NCBI RefSeq assembly: GCF_000406965.1
Contig: NZ_KE136362.1
Span: forward strand, 400,343 to 464,342
Reading direction: 5' to 3'
Length of the DNA stretch: 64,000 nucleotides
From: Enterococcus avium ATCC 14025
GTDB taxonomy: Bacteria > Bacillota > Bacilli > Lactobacillales > Enterococcaceae
Part shown: positions 51,364 to 60,685 of the stretch, one piece after another
How positions within the stretch are numbered: position 1 is the first letter of the stretch
Layout: every line of letters starts with the position of its first letter
Made by a program: the position numbers and the translations under genes
The notes under the pieces: generated by a model
Database searches by the model: none
Seen by the model: only the letters and a program-made list of their open reading frames with translations
Told to the model about the DNA's origin: nothing

Positions 51364-51669
51364 ATGACAAAAGAAGAACAAGAAATCGTCCAATTGATCT
51401 CGATCGCTGGCGAAAGCAAAGCCAAAGCCTTTGAAGCGTTGAAATGTGTCAAAACCAAGGATTTTGATTTGGCCAAGGGACTGATCGAAGAATCTCGCAA
51501 CCTTGATTTAGAGGCTCATAATATCCAAACGGAGCTAATTTCTCGTGAGTTGAATGAAGAAGTGGAGTCCTCGAATGTTGGATTATTGATGGTTCATGCT
51601 CAGGATCATTACATGACCAGTCAATTGGCTCGTGACTTGATCGAAACACTTATTTCAGTATTGCAATAA
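51364..51669 (+). CDS. PTS lactose/cellobiose-family EIIA
   Basis: A 101-residue EIIA with phospho-acceptor His78 in MVHAQDHYMT. AAAGGGGATAGAACGAC precedes the ATG. It is 15 bp after the peptidase and precedes EIIB and EIIC of the same transporter. It is clearly related to the EIIA at 5690 but not a recent duplicate (many differences outside the active site). Confidence 0.92.
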   Translation: MTKEEQEIVQLISIAGESKAKAFEALKCVKTKDFDLAKGLIEESRNLDLEAHNIQTELISRELNEEVESSNVGLLMVHAQDHYMTSQLARDLIETLISVLQ

Positions 51670-51700
51670 TAAAAAAATAAAGATAAAGGGGAAAAAGAAC

Positions 51701-52042
51701 ATGAAAATTTTACTATGCTGTGCCGGAGGTTTCTCGACAAATATGCTGATGCAAAATATGCGGAAGGTAGTGCAACAGAGTGCCAAGTTGAACGATGCGG
51801 ACTTTGATTTCACTGCGATTCCCGCAGATTCCATCGAAAGTCAAATTGATGGCTGGGACATTGTTTTAGTCGGACCGCAAATCACTCATAAAATCGATTT
51901 TATCAAGTCAATCTTAGAACCAAGAGATATTCCTTATGCGGTGATTGATAAAGATGTTTATGGACAAATGGACGGCGCAACTGTCATGAAGCTTGCGTTG
52001 GTCACTCATAAGAAACATCAGTTAGCAAAACAAGCCGTTTAA
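51701..52042 (+). CDS. PTS lactose/cellobiose-family EIIB
   Basis: A 113-residue EIIB. The active-site Cys lies in ILLCCAGGFSTN (Cys6 or Cys7; by alignment with the EIIB at 3326 the second one). AAAGGGGAAAAAGAAC precedes the ATG. Confidence 0.92.
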   Translation: MKILLCCAGGFSTNMLMQNMRKVVQQSAKLNDADFDFTAIPADSIESQIDGWDIVLVGPQITHKIDFIKSILEPRDIPYAVIDKDVYGQMDGATVMKLALVTHKKHQLAKQAV

Positions 52043-52065
52043 CCAGATAAATGAGGAGGAATACC

Positions 52066-53391
52066 ATGTTCGCAAAATTTGAAGCATTTATGAACCGATT
52101 CTTCGTCCCGTTAGCTCACAAGGTAGATAACCAACGCCATTTGAGTGCGATCAAAGCCGGGATGGTTGCTATGACCCCCTTCACCATTTTAGGAAGTTTC
52201 TTCGCTATTCTTCCAGCATTGCCGAATATGCTGGGAGAGTCCAATAGCTTCAGTCAATTTATTTTATCTAATGCTGAGCTTTTCAATCTGCCAGTTACCC
52301 TATCGACAGGATTGATCGGGTTGTATGCTTGTGCGGCGATTTCCTATAATTTGGGAAATCATTACAAATTATACATTCCTGATGCGGTGACCTTATCACT
52401 TTTTGGATTTTTGTTTATGACGGCTGTGTTTGATGAGAATGGTCTGTTAGATATTACGAATTTTGGTGCCAAAGGGTTATTTACGGCTATGTTTGTGGCA
52501 TTGATCACGGTGGAGTTATACAACTTCTGTAAGAAGCACAACATGACGATCCGAATGCCAGAAGGGGTGCCAGATTTTGTTTCCAAATCCTTTGAACTGA
52601 TTCCAGTCACCTTGTTGGTCGGCGGAACCTTTATTCTTGGGCGCTTCGTATTGATGCAAACAGCTGGAGAACTTCCACCAACGATCTTAACTCGCTTCTT
52701 GTCGCCGTTGGTTGGCTCGATGGACAATCCATGGTCAGTGTTGGCGTTAAACTTCTGTATCTGTTTGATTTTCTTTTTCGGGATTCATTCATCGGTTTTC
52801 AGTCCGATTACTCGTCCGATTATGGTGGCATTTATTGCCGAGAACATTACTGCTTTCCAAGCGGGTCAGCCGATTCCGCATTTCTATACTGCGGGAGCGT
52901 CGAGTGCGTTCTTTGGTTTTACTGGCTGCGGAATCTCGATTGGCTGTGTTGTGGCCTGTCTGGTTTCGAAATCCAAACGCTATCGCCAAATCGGAAAGGT
53001 CTCACTGTTTCCGGCATTGTTTGGTATTAATGAACCCATCCTGTTTGGTGCACCGATTATTTTGAACCCATTGATGTTTATCCCGCATGTCTTTGGCGGC
53101 GCGATCATTGGAACGTTGCCAATGTTCTTTATGCATTGGGGCTGGTTGAACAAGCCAGTCTTTGACCCGCCGTATGTGGGTGTTTTCCTAGAGGGCTTTT
53201 TAACGAATGGTGATTGGCGAACTATTCTAGCTAACGCATTGCAATTGGTTCTAGCCGTCGCGTTCTATGTCCCATTCTTTAAGGTCATGGAGCGGAATGA
53301 GTTGAAGGACGAAGCGAAGAAAAAAGAACAGAAAAATATCTTCGACCAAGGCGATACCGATATTTTGGATGGTTTGGACTTAGACTTCTAG
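52066..53391 (+). CDS. PTS cellobiose-family EIIC permease
   Basis: A 441-residue membrane permease with about ten helices. FGINEPILFGAPIILNPLMF (about 324-343) is the sugar-site signature. I start at 52066, where ATGAGGAGGAATACC forms the ribosome site. The C-terminal tail (KKKEQKNIFDQGDTDILDGL) is cytosolic. The substrate is unknown; the operon lacks a glycosidase and instead carries peptidases and a lyase. Confidence 0.9.
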   Translation: MFAKFEAFMNRFFVPLAHKVDNQRHLSAIKAGMVAMTPFTILGSFFAILPALPNMLGESNSFSQFILSNAELFNLPVTLSTGLIGLYACAAISYNLGNHYKLYIPDAVTLSLFGFLFMTAVFDENGLLDITNFGAKGLFTAMFVALITVELYNFCKKHNMTIRMPEGVPDFVSKSFELIPVTLLVGGTFILGRFVLMQTAGELPPTILTRFLSPLVGSMDNPWSVLALNFCICLIFFFGIHSSVFSPITRPIMVAFIAENITAFQAGQPIPHFYTAGASSAFFGFTGCGISIGCVVACLVSKSKRYRQIGKVSLFPALFGINEPILFGAPIILNPLMFIPHVFGGAIIGTLPMFFMHWGWLNKPVFDPPYVGVFLEGFLTNGDWRTILANALQLVLAVAFYVPFFKVMERNELKDEAKKKEQKNIFDQGDTDILDGLDLDF

Positions 53392-53406
53392 ATTGGAGTA
53401 TTACAG

Positions 53407-54474
53407 ATGAGAATTGAGAAAATCCAACAGCTTTTACAAGAGTCGGGGAAGGACGCAATCATCTTCAAAAACCGTGAGAACAAAAAATATTTTGGCTCGT
53501 TAGGAGGCAGTGGCATCTATCTAGTTGTCACGCCTTCTTCACAGGTACAGTTTTTTGATGGTCGTTACCGGCAGGAAATAAAAGACTTAACAAATGGCTT
53601 TGAAAATTTCGAAGTCCCGCAGGGCAGTTATCTGCCAAAGATTTTTGAGTGGCTGCAACAACAGGGAATTAAGCAATTAGCAATCGAGCCGAATGGATTG
53701 TCGATCCAAGAATATCGTGCGTTTTCGGAAGAATTTGCCGTCGAGATCTGGTCACATCAGCTTCAAGAAATCCGGGCGATCAAATCAGCGGAAGAAATTC
53801 AACTGATTAGAAATGCCTGTGCCTTAACCGATGAGATTTTTGCTGAATTAGTACCGGAAATCAAAATCGGCATGCCGGAAAATGAACTAGGAGCGTTGAT
53901 TCATTATCTTTCATTGAAAAAGGGAGCTTCAGCGATGGCCTTCGAGCCGATCGTTGCCAGTGGTCCCCGCAGCGCATTGCCTCATGGACGCCCAACTGAA
54001 CGAGCATTTGAACAGGGAGATTTTATTACGATTGATTTCGGAATCGTCTTGAATGATTACCAGTCAGATATGACGCGGACGGTGATGCTAGGCAAGGCTG
54101 ATAATGAATTACAAACGATTTATCAAGTAGTAAAAGAAGCGCAACAAGCAGCTTCGGACTTTATTCGTGAAGGCGTTACTGGTCAGGAAGTCGACGCGGT
54201 GGCTCGTAAGATCATTACTGAAGCTGGTTATGGCGACTATTTCAGTCATGGATTAGGGCACGGCATCGGCATGGGCGGCGATGTGCCAATCTTGAATCCG
54301 AAGAGTCAAATGGTACTAAAGGAAAACATGGTGATGAGCGTTGAGCCGGGGATTTACCTGCCAGGTGTCGGCGGTGTGCGGATCGAGGATGATGTCGTGA
54401 TCCAAAACGGTGTCGGAGTCGCCTTGAATCACACGACGAAGGAATTAGTGAGCGTAGGTGAATGCTATGTATGA
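53407..54474 (+). CDS. Xaa-Pro dipeptidase/aminopeptidase, M24B family
   Basis: A 355-residue pita-bread metallopeptidase. Metal ligands appear in FITIDFGIVLNDYQSDMTRT (Asp pair, about 201-220), SHGLGHGIGMGGDVP (His, about 281-295), MSVEPGIYLPG (Glu) and VRIEDDVV (Glu). It removes N-terminal residues from Xaa-Pro peptides. Its last codons overlap the upstream region of the lyase gene, so the two are coupled. It is part of the PTS operon, suggesting that the imported compound contains a peptide or amino acid bond. Confidence 0.9.
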   Translation: MRIEKIQQLLQESGKDAIIFKNRENKKYFGSLGGSGIYLVVTPSSQVQFFDGRYRQEIKDLTNGFENFEVPQGSYLPKIFEWLQQQGIKQLAIEPNGLSIQEYRAFSEEFAVEIWSHQLQEIRAIKSAEEIQLIRNACALTDEIFAELVPEIKIGMPENELGALIHYLSLKKGASAMAFEPIVASGPRSALPHGRPTERAFEQGDFITIDFGIVLNDYQSDMTRTVMLGKADNELQTIYQVVKEAQQAASDFIREGVTGQEVDAVARKIITEAGYGDYFSHGLGHGIGMGGDVPILNPKSQMVLKENMVMSVEPGIYLPGVGGVRIEDDVVIQNGVGVALNHTTKELVSVGECYV

Positions 54475-55654
54475 TTTGGATAAGGTGATTGATCGCAAAC
54501 AAGGCAATGCCCGCAAATGGAGCAATCAAGTATTAAAGGAAAAATTCGGCTTAGCTGAAGACGCGATCCCGATGGACTTGGCGGATATTGATTTTGAAGT
54601 CGCACCCGCGATCCAAGCGGCGCTCATGAAACGGGCGAGTATTGGCGACTATAGTTATTCTTATGTGCCAGATGAATTTTACCAGGCAGTGATTGATTGG
54701 AATCAGCGGCGCTATGATACACACATCGAAAAAGAATGGATTAAGCTGACCTTCGGAACGGTTTCGACCTTGCATTATATCGTGCAGGCGTATACGGAAA
54801 AAGGTGACGGGGTTCTGATCAATACACCCGCCTACGACCCCTTTGCGGAAGCTGTAGAACATAATGAGCGGAAGCTTTTTTGCAGCTCACTGATTAATCA
54901 CGACAACCGATATTATCTTGATTTTGAAGATGTGGAACGGCAGATGCAGGAAAATAAGATTAAGCTATTTATTTTTTGCAGTCCGCAAAACCCTTCTGGC
55001 CGGATTTGGACGAAGGATGAACTGTTTCGTTTAGCAGAATTATGTCTTCGTTACGATGTTCTTTTGGTCTGTGATGAGATCCATCGCGATATCGTCTATA
55101 AAGGACAAACCTTTACATCGATTTGGAATGCCCATCCCGAGATCGCGCAGCATAGTGTTTTGTGTCTGTCACCGAATAAAGGCTTCAATCTAGGTGGATT
55201 GAAAACCTCCTATGTGGTAATCCCAAATCAACAAATTAGAGAAACACTGTTGAATCAATTGCAAAAAAATTTCATCACTTCGCCCCATGTTTTTGCTGTA
55301 CCGGCTATTGTGGCCGCCTACAACGAAAGTGAAGCGTGGCTGGATGAGATGATTGATTATGTGGCAGAAAATATGCAAATCGTTTACGATTTCTTTGCAG
55401 AAATTCCAGAAGCTAAAGTGATGCCAGCCGAATCATCCTTCTTGGCTTGGATCGATGTTCGCGATTGGTTTAATGATGAGACGGACATGCAAGAATTCTT
55501 CCGGCGAGCGAATTTAACGATGGTCGTTGGCAGTTATTTTGTTCAAGATGGTGAAGGGTTCGTTCGTTTGAGTATCGGCATGCCTAGGGAATTGTTGCTG
55601 GAGGCATTAGGGCGGATCAAGAAAGAATATGTTCGAAGCATGGAATATGTTTAG
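54467..55654 (+). CDS. PLP-dependent C-S lyase/aminotransferase, MalY/PatB family
   Basis: A 395-residue class I/II aminotransferase fold enzyme. MDLADIDFEVAPAI (about 34-47) is the PatB-type start, SPQNPSGRIW the conserved Asn loop, CDEIHRDI the PLP Asp, and LSPNKGFNLGGLKTS carries the PLP Lys. Such enzymes cleave C-S bonds of cystathionine or cysteine conjugates. I start at the ATG at 54467 after AGGTGAATGCT; it overlaps the M24 peptidase stop. Last gene of the operon. Confidence 0.88.
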   Translation: MYDLDKVIDRKQGNARKWSNQVLKEKFGLAEDAIPMDLADIDFEVAPAIQAALMKRASIGDYSYSYVPDEFYQAVIDWNQRRYDTHIEKEWIKLTFGTVSTLHYIVQAYTEKGDGVLINTPAYDPFAEAVEHNERKLFCSSLINHDNRYYLDFEDVERQMQENKIKLFIFCSPQNPSGRIWTKDELFRLAELCLRYDVLLVCDEIHRDIVYKGQTFTSIWNAHPEIAQHSVLCLSPNKGFNLGGLKTSYVVIPNQQIRETLLNQLQKNFITSPHVFAVPAIVAAYNESEAWLDEMIDYVAENMQIVYDFFAEIPEAKVMPAESSFLAWIDVRDWFNDETDMQEFFRRANLTMVVGSYFVQDGEGFVRLSIGMPRELLLEALGRIKKEYVRSMEYV

Positions 55655-55665
55655 CTTTTAAAAGC

Positions 55666-55700
55666 TGGAGCATCGTTTTATGGTGCTCTGTCTTTCTTTT
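55666..55700 (+). terminator. Probable terminator of the second PTS operon
   Basis: GAGCA...TGCTC arms around an AT-rich loop, followed by CTGTCTTTCTTTTT. Confidence 0.5.
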
Positions 55701-55778
55701 TGTGCTCCTTCACTAGAGCATCCCAGATTTCTGTGGTACAGTGAGTCAGTGTGAAACTTTAGAGGAGGACAAGATCCT

Positions 55779-56516
55779 ATGCGAAATATTAAATTAACCA
55801 TCGAATACGACGGCAAGCGTTACCTAGGCTGGCAGCGTTTGGGAGATTCAGAAAAAACGATTCAAGGAAAGATCGAAAGTGTGATTGCGCAAATGACGGG
55901 TGAAAAGATCGAGATCATTGGTTCAGGACGAACCGATGCGGGAACCCATGCGAGAGGACAAGTTGCAAATTTCAAAACAAATTCAGAAATGGCTCGCAAT
56001 GACATGCTGGTCTTTTTCAATCGTTATTTGCCAGGAGATATCGTAGTGAAAAAGGTTGAAGAAATGCCGGAACGCTTCCATGCGCGTTATAACGTGAAGG
56101 GCAAGCAATACAGCTATTACGTCTGGAATGATCCGATTCCAACGGCTTTTGAACGCTATCATAGTTTTTACGTTCCGCAAACATTGGATATGGATAAAAT
56201 GAATGCCGCTTGTGAGAAATTACTAGGAACCCATGATTTCATTGGCTTTTCGGCATTGAAGAAGACCAAGAAATCTACGACACGAACAATTGAGAAAATC
56301 TCGATTGAACGAGAAGGCAGTATGCTGCATTTTACCTTTGTCGGCAATGGCTTCTTGCACAAAATGGTCCGGATTTTGATGGGCACCATTTTGGCGATCG
56401 GAGCTGGGAAGCTCTCGGTAGATGTGATCGATGAGGTACTAGAAAATAAAGTTCGCGCGGATGCTGGTGAAACAGCGCCAGCGCAGGGACTTTTCTTAGA
56501 CGAAGTTTATTATTAA
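55779..56516 (+). CDS. truA: tRNA pseudouridine(38-40) synthase
   Basis: A 245-residue enzyme that makes pseudouridine at positions 38-40 of tRNA anticodon arms. The catalytic Asp is in GSGRTDAGTHARGQVA (about 48-63). YDGKRYLGWQRL at the N-terminus and FVGNGFLHKMVRILMGTI near 186-203 are conserved. AGAGGAGGACAAGATCCT precedes the ATG. It appears monocistronic with its own terminator. Confidence 0.95.
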   Translation: MRNIKLTIEYDGKRYLGWQRLGDSEKTIQGKIESVIAQMTGEKIEIIGSGRTDAGTHARGQVANFKTNSEMARNDMLVFFNRYLPGDIVVKKVEEMPERFHARYNVKGKQYSYYVWNDPIPTAFERYHSFYVPQTLDMDKMNAACEKLLGTHDFIGFSALKKTKKSTTRTIEKISIEREGSMLHFTFVGNGFLHKMVRILMGTILAIGAGKLSVDVIDEVLENKVRADAGETAPAQGLFLDEVYY

Positions 56517-56520
56517 TTGT

Positions 56521-56562
56521 AAAACTGGTTTTGGACGCTTTTGTGTCTGAAGCCAGTTTTTT
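56521..56562 (+). terminator. Terminator after truA
   Basis: AAAACTGG at 56521 pairs with CCAGTTTT near 56553, with T run following. Confidence 0.7.
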
Positions 56563-56622
56563 CGCTGATCGCTTCCTTCCTAGCCTATAATGAATATATA
56601 TGACGAGAAAGAGGGATTATTG

Positions 56623-57237
56623 ATGAGAAAGTTGTTTTTGGTTTCGTTGTTTCAAAACGTTTCAGGATTATTGAAATCTGTTGAAGAAGTGAAGGATAAG
56701 ACTGTAACGTACATTCCAACAGCCAGCAAAGTTGAGAAGCTAGGCTTTTTTATTCGAATCGGCAAGTGGGCTTTACGATTTAGCGGAATGAAAGTAGAAG
56801 AACTAGAAATTTCACAGGCAAGATTTGAACAGATTCGAACAACGTTAGCAAAAAATGACATCATCTTTGTAGCCGGCGGGAATACCTTTTTCCTGCTTCA
56901 GGAATTACGCCGAACAGGAGCGGATCAGCTAATTATTGAGGAGGTAAACAAAGGCAAGCTGTATATTGGAGAGTCGGCAGGTGCGATCGTTGCTTGTCCA
57001 GATATCGGCTATTCTTCTATCATGGATGATCCGAAAAAGGCTGCTGACTTGACTGATTACACTGGCTTGGGTTTGGTTGATTTCTACGTGGTTCCTCATT
57101 ATCAGAGTCGGGAATTTAAGGACTCTTCCGAGCAGATGGTGCAAGAAAATCAGGCACAGAAAAAATTAGCGATCATCAATGATCATCAGGCGATTTGGGT
57201 TTGGGATGAAGGGGTTGAAATTCTAGGCAAGCGTTAA
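56623..57237 (+). CDS. Peptidase S51 (dipeptidase E-like) family protein
   Basis: A 204-residue class I glutamine amidotransferase-like fold protease. The nucleophile Ser118 is in IGESAGAIVA, and VAGGNTFFLLQELRRTG (about 85-101) is the oxyanion/loop region. AspE enzymes cleave Asp-X dipeptides; this branch in Firmicutes has not been assigned well. ATG at 56623 follows AGAGGGATTATTG. It is alone between truA and the sigma-54 activator. Confidence 0.82.
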   Translation: MRKLFLVSLFQNVSGLLKSVEEVKDKTVTYIPTASKVEKLGFFIRIGKWALRFSGMKVEELEISQARFEQIRTTLAKNDIIFVAGGNTFFLLQELRRTGADQLIIEEVNKGKLYIGESAGAIVACPDIGYSSIMDDPKKAADLTDYTGLGLVDFYVVPHYQSREFKDSSEQMVQENQAQKKLAIINDHQAIWVWDEGVEILGKR

Positions 57238-57344
57238 TCTATGAAAAGTTTTTATGGATGACTTAAGGCTTCAATAAAAAACGTATTGCTTTCTAGCGCG
57301 TTAGATGATAAAAACAAGCTAACGACTTTTTGAAGGAGAAAACT

Positions 57345-60164
57345 ATGAGGATTGATAATATTTTTGAATACTTGTATGAATTTCATCAACAGCACCCTAT
57401 AACTGTCCATAATTTAAATGGCTGTACAGTGAAGGATATTTGTACAGCTAGCAATTATGCTCGAACGGCGGTTAGTGAGGACTTATCAAAGTTGACCAGC
57501 ACTCATCAGGTGATTAAAGTGAAATCACGTCCAGTGCTATTTTTTGCTCGCTCAATTTTGGAAAAGGCCTTTTCTTTTTCTCCTCGAAAAGATGAATACG
57601 CTTCATTGACCGAACTTGAAGGAGAGATTCATCAAGAAATGGAGAAAAAGGAGCAGCTAAAGCAGGAGTTTCGAAGTAATCCTTTTTCAAAAGTCATTGG
57701 CTACGATGGAAGTCTAGCAGATAGCATCAAAAAACTGAAGGCAGCTGTTTTATACCCGCCAAAAGGCTTGAACATTATGCTGACAGGGGAATCTGGTGTT
57801 GGAAAGACCTTATTAGCAGAACATTTACATGAGTTTTTCGAGTCGAAGACTGAAACAAAAGTACCGTTCATTTATTTTAACTGTGCGGAATATTTCAATA
57901 ATCCTGAGCTATTAACTTCTCATTTATTTGGCTATAAAAAAGGTAGCTTTACAGGAGCAGACAACGACCATCAAGGATTGGTTGAATTAGCAGATGGAGG
58001 CTTTTTCTTTTTAGATGAAGTCCATCGTTTGACCAACGAAGGGCAAGAAAAGCTCTTTACTTTGTTGGATAAAGGGTACTTTACCCGAATGGGGGAAGCG
58101 GAGAAGCAACGGCATGTGTCCATCAAATTTATTTTTGCTACGACCGAAGAGCTGGAAAAGACCTTTTTGAAAACTTTTTTACGTCGAATTCCAGTCAATC
58201 TGCATATTCCCAGCTTATCTGAACGTTCCATCAAAGAGAAGATCCAATTGATTCTGACCTTTTTCATGGAGGAAAGTCAGGGGATTCAAAAAGATATTTT
58301 TATTTCTTATAATACATTGAAATATTTGGTCTTCTCTCAATATAAGGCAAATGTTGGTGAACTGAAATCAGAGATCCAATTTATTTGTGCTCAGGCGTAT
58401 CTCGATTCCATCGATTATGAAACCCATGAATTAAAAATTGATCTTCCATTAGGTCTGCTAGATGAAAATATTGTAGACACGAAGAACATTGTCGTATTGA
58501 ACGAGTACGTTCCTAGTCGCGGGATCAACATTAAACATGATTATTTTTATCATCATGTGGATCAGTTGCTGCAGGTGAAGGATAAGCAGAATGATCGATT
58601 TTATAATTTCTTATTAAAGGAATATACCGATCTTAAGAATGTCAATATTTCTTCAAGAGATGCAGTTGCGATTATGCAAAACAAGCTGGATCAGCTTTAT
58701 GATATGGATCTGTTTAATCAAGCATTTTCAGAGGAGCAGGATATTGATGAGCAGTTCTTTAGCCAAATCAATCAAATCATTCAATATATCGAACAAGAAA
58801 TGGCTGTTCTTCTGCCTGAAAACTTGAAAGATGTTTTAGCGGCCCATATCTATTCTAGCGTCTTTTACTCAGCTCAGATACATGAAGACTTTTTTGATCT
58901 GACGAAAAATATTTTTTCTGGAAAAATCGAGAATTATCAGTTGGCGGAAAAAATTGTTCATTATATTGAGGATTATTTTTCTTTAAAACTGCCCAATACG
59001 GAGATTATTTTTTATGATTTATTCATCCGTAAAACCAAATCCACGGATCGCCGCTATGAGCTGGATGAAAAATGCGGGATCGTGGTAGTTGCTCATGGAA
59101 GTGCAACGGCTTCTAGTATGGTGGAGTACACGAATGTGCTCTTTTCAACCAGTTTGATGAATTCAGTCAACATGCCGATCAATCAGTCGGTAGAGGAAAC
59201 GTTGGATAAGGTGCGCCATGTCGTCCAGGAGAATGGTTATAGCAAATTAATCCTAATGGTCGATATTGGTTCGTTAGTTTATTTTGGGAATGTTGTCAGT
59301 AAAGAATTTCAAATTGAGGTACTTTTGATTAGCAATATCAATCTATTAACACTTTTGGAGGTCGCTCGTGAGGCGATTTATGAATCGACTAATTTTGAGT
59401 ACCTATTGCCAGTTCTAAAAGAGAAGAATCATAAGGCGCTGATTTGCCGAAAAGGAAATTTTGAGGATTCCAAAGTTCTAGTAATTTCTTGTCTAACGGG
59501 GCTAGGTACAGCATTAAAAATTGAAAAGCTACTGCTTAATACCTTTCCGCAGGAATTGTTGACCAATGTGCGAATTATTACACTTGAGAAAAAAGAGCTG
59601 GAGAATCTCAGCCGCTTACTTTCTTTTGTTCATGAAGATGAGAAGCTGGTTGGAATCATTGGAACTGTGAAGACGGAAATTCCAGATATTCCCTTTGTTT
59701 CGCTGGATAATTTATTGTCGGATCAAGGAATCAAGTTAGTCTTTCAAATGTTAGGCTATGATCTAACCAAAGATGAGAATCAAGCGGTATTAAAGAAGGT
59801 TTCGGCTAAGTATATTCAAGGACTGTCGATCGAAGCCATTACGGATTTATTAAGTATTTTAAATCCTAAAAGCATCACAATCGAATTGTCTAAGATTTAT
59901 TCGGACATCTGTATGCAGACGAAAAAGAAAAGTGAGGAAAAAAGACTGCTGCGTTTCATCATTCATTGTGCTTGTATGATCGAACGGCAGATCCAACATC
60001 CGGAATATGACCACACCTCTTATGAACTGTCATATCGGGAGCTGCCAGAACTGGCATCTGTCATCAAAATGGCGTTTCGACCGATCGAAGTGTCATACAA
60101 TGTCATCATTCCGCCTCTTGAAGTCAAATATATTTATGAATTGTTGTTTGAAGTTAGTGTGTAA
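57345..60164 (+). CDS. dgaR: Sigma-54-dependent PTS regulator, LevR/DgaR type
   Basis: A 939-residue activator. N-terminal helix-turn-helix (1-80), AAA+ domain with Walker A GESGVGKT (about 146-153), the sigma-54 loop GSFTGA (200-205; usual form GAFTGA) and Walker B FFFLDEV. A PRD is at about 450-560, an EIIA-Man-like domain has His584 (VVAHGSATAS), then an EIIB-like part (ISCLTGLGTALKIEKLL) and a C-terminal PRD. It should activate the -24/-12 promoter 40 bp downstream and respond to PTS phosphorylation. Start at 57345 follows GAAGGAGAAAACT. The downstream genes match the Salmonella dga operon, so I call it DgaR. Confidence 0.88.
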   Translation: MRIDNIFEYLYEFHQQHPITVHNLNGCTVKDICTASNYARTAVSEDLSKLTSTHQVIKVKSRPVLFFARSILEKAFSFSPRKDEYASLTELEGEIHQEMEKKEQLKQEFRSNPFSKVIGYDGSLADSIKKLKAAVLYPPKGLNIMLTGESGVGKTLLAEHLHEFFESKTETKVPFIYFNCAEYFNNPELLTSHLFGYKKGSFTGADNDHQGLVELADGGFFFLDEVHRLTNEGQEKLFTLLDKGYFTRMGEAEKQRHVSIKFIFATTEELEKTFLKTFLRRIPVNLHIPSLSERSIKEKIQLILTFFMEESQGIQKDIFISYNTLKYLVFSQYKANVGELKSEIQFICAQAYLDSIDYETHELKIDLPLGLLDENIVDTKNIVVLNEYVPSRGINIKHDYFYHHVDQLLQVKDKQNDRFYNFLLKEYTDLKNVNISSRDAVAIMQNKLDQLYDMDLFNQAFSEEQDIDEQFFSQINQIIQYIEQEMAVLLPENLKDVLAAHIYSSVFYSAQIHEDFFDLTKNIFSGKIENYQLAEKIVHYIEDYFSLKLPNTEIIFYDLFIRKTKSTDRRYELDEKCGIVVVAHGSATASSMVEYTNVLFSTSLMNSVNMPINQSVEETLDKVRHVVQENGYSKLILMVDIGSLVYFGNVVSKEFQIEVLLISNINLLTLLEVAREAIYESTNFEYLLPVLKEKNHKALICRKGNFEDSKVLVISCLTGLGTALKIEKLLLNTFPQELLTNVRIITLEKKELENLSRLLSFVHEDEKLVGIIGTVKTEIPDIPFVSLDNLLSDQGIKLVFQMLGYDLTKDENQAVLKKVSAKYIQGLSIEAITDLLSILNPKSITIELSKIYSDICMQTKKKSEEKRLLRFIIHCACMIERQIQHPEYDHTSYELSYRELPELASVIKMAFRPIEVSYNVIIPPLEVKYIYELLFEVSV

Positions 60165-60175
60165 AACACATGAAA

Positions 60176-60203
60176 TAGCCCTTTTCCTGAAGGGTTATTT
60201 TTT
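60176..60203 (+). terminator. Terminator after dgaR
   Basis: AGCCCTTTTCCTGAAGGGTT forms a short stem (AACCCTT/AAGGGCT type) with a T7 run. It isolates dgaR from the sigma-54-driven operon. Confidence 0.65.
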
Positions 60204-60219
60204 TGGCACAGCAATTGCT
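60204..60219 (+). promoter_or_regulatory. Sigma-54 (-24/-12) promoter of the dga operon
   Basis: TGGCAC-AGCAA-TTGCT matches the RpoN consensus TGGCAC-N5-TTGCW exactly. It lies between the activator gene and the PTS genes. Confidence 0.92.
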
Positions 60220-60265
60220 TTATAGGGAAGTGAATACAATGTAAGCGGAAGTGAGGAATGAGGGT

Positions 60266-60673
60266 ATGGTAAAACAACCAATTTTAATTTTGACTCATAA
60301 TGGTTGGGGATTGGAATTGTTGAAAAGTGTTCAGATGATCGTTGGTGAAATCAGCAATGTTCATGAAGTGGCGTTAAACGCAGAAGATTCTTTACCGGAA
60401 TATTTAGAACGAGTCAAAACACAAATTGAGCAATTAGAATGGCAAGAGAATCTATTGATTCTAACAGATATTAAAGGCGGGACTCCGAGTAATGTAGCGT
60501 TGCGTTTGTCGAAGGATTATAAAGTTGTCGCTATTTCAGGCTTGTGTGCATCGATGTTGCTAGAAGCTGTAATGAAACAAGAAACGGGCGGCTTTACACG
60601 GGGGATAGCCCAAGAGATTCACAAGGCGGTCGTTGATAGTTGTCAACTGTTGGAATTACCAATTAAACAGTAA
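60266..60673 (+). CDS. dgaA: PTS mannose-family EIIA
   Basis: A 135-residue EIIA of the mannose family. The phospho-acceptor His11 is in LILTHNGWG, and LTDIKGGTPSNVAL (about 75-88) is the conserved second block. ATG at 60266 follows GAGGAATGAGGGT; an upstream in-frame GTG is less likely. First gene of the sigma-54 operon. Confidence 0.9.
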   Translation: MVKQPILILTHNGWGLELLKSVQMIVGEISNVHEVALNAEDSLPEYLERVKTQIEQLEWQENLLILTDIKGGTPSNVALRLSKDYKVVAISGLCASMLLEAVMKQETGGFTRGIAQEIHKAVVDSCQLLELPIKQ

Positions 60674-60685
60674 AGGATGAGTAAA

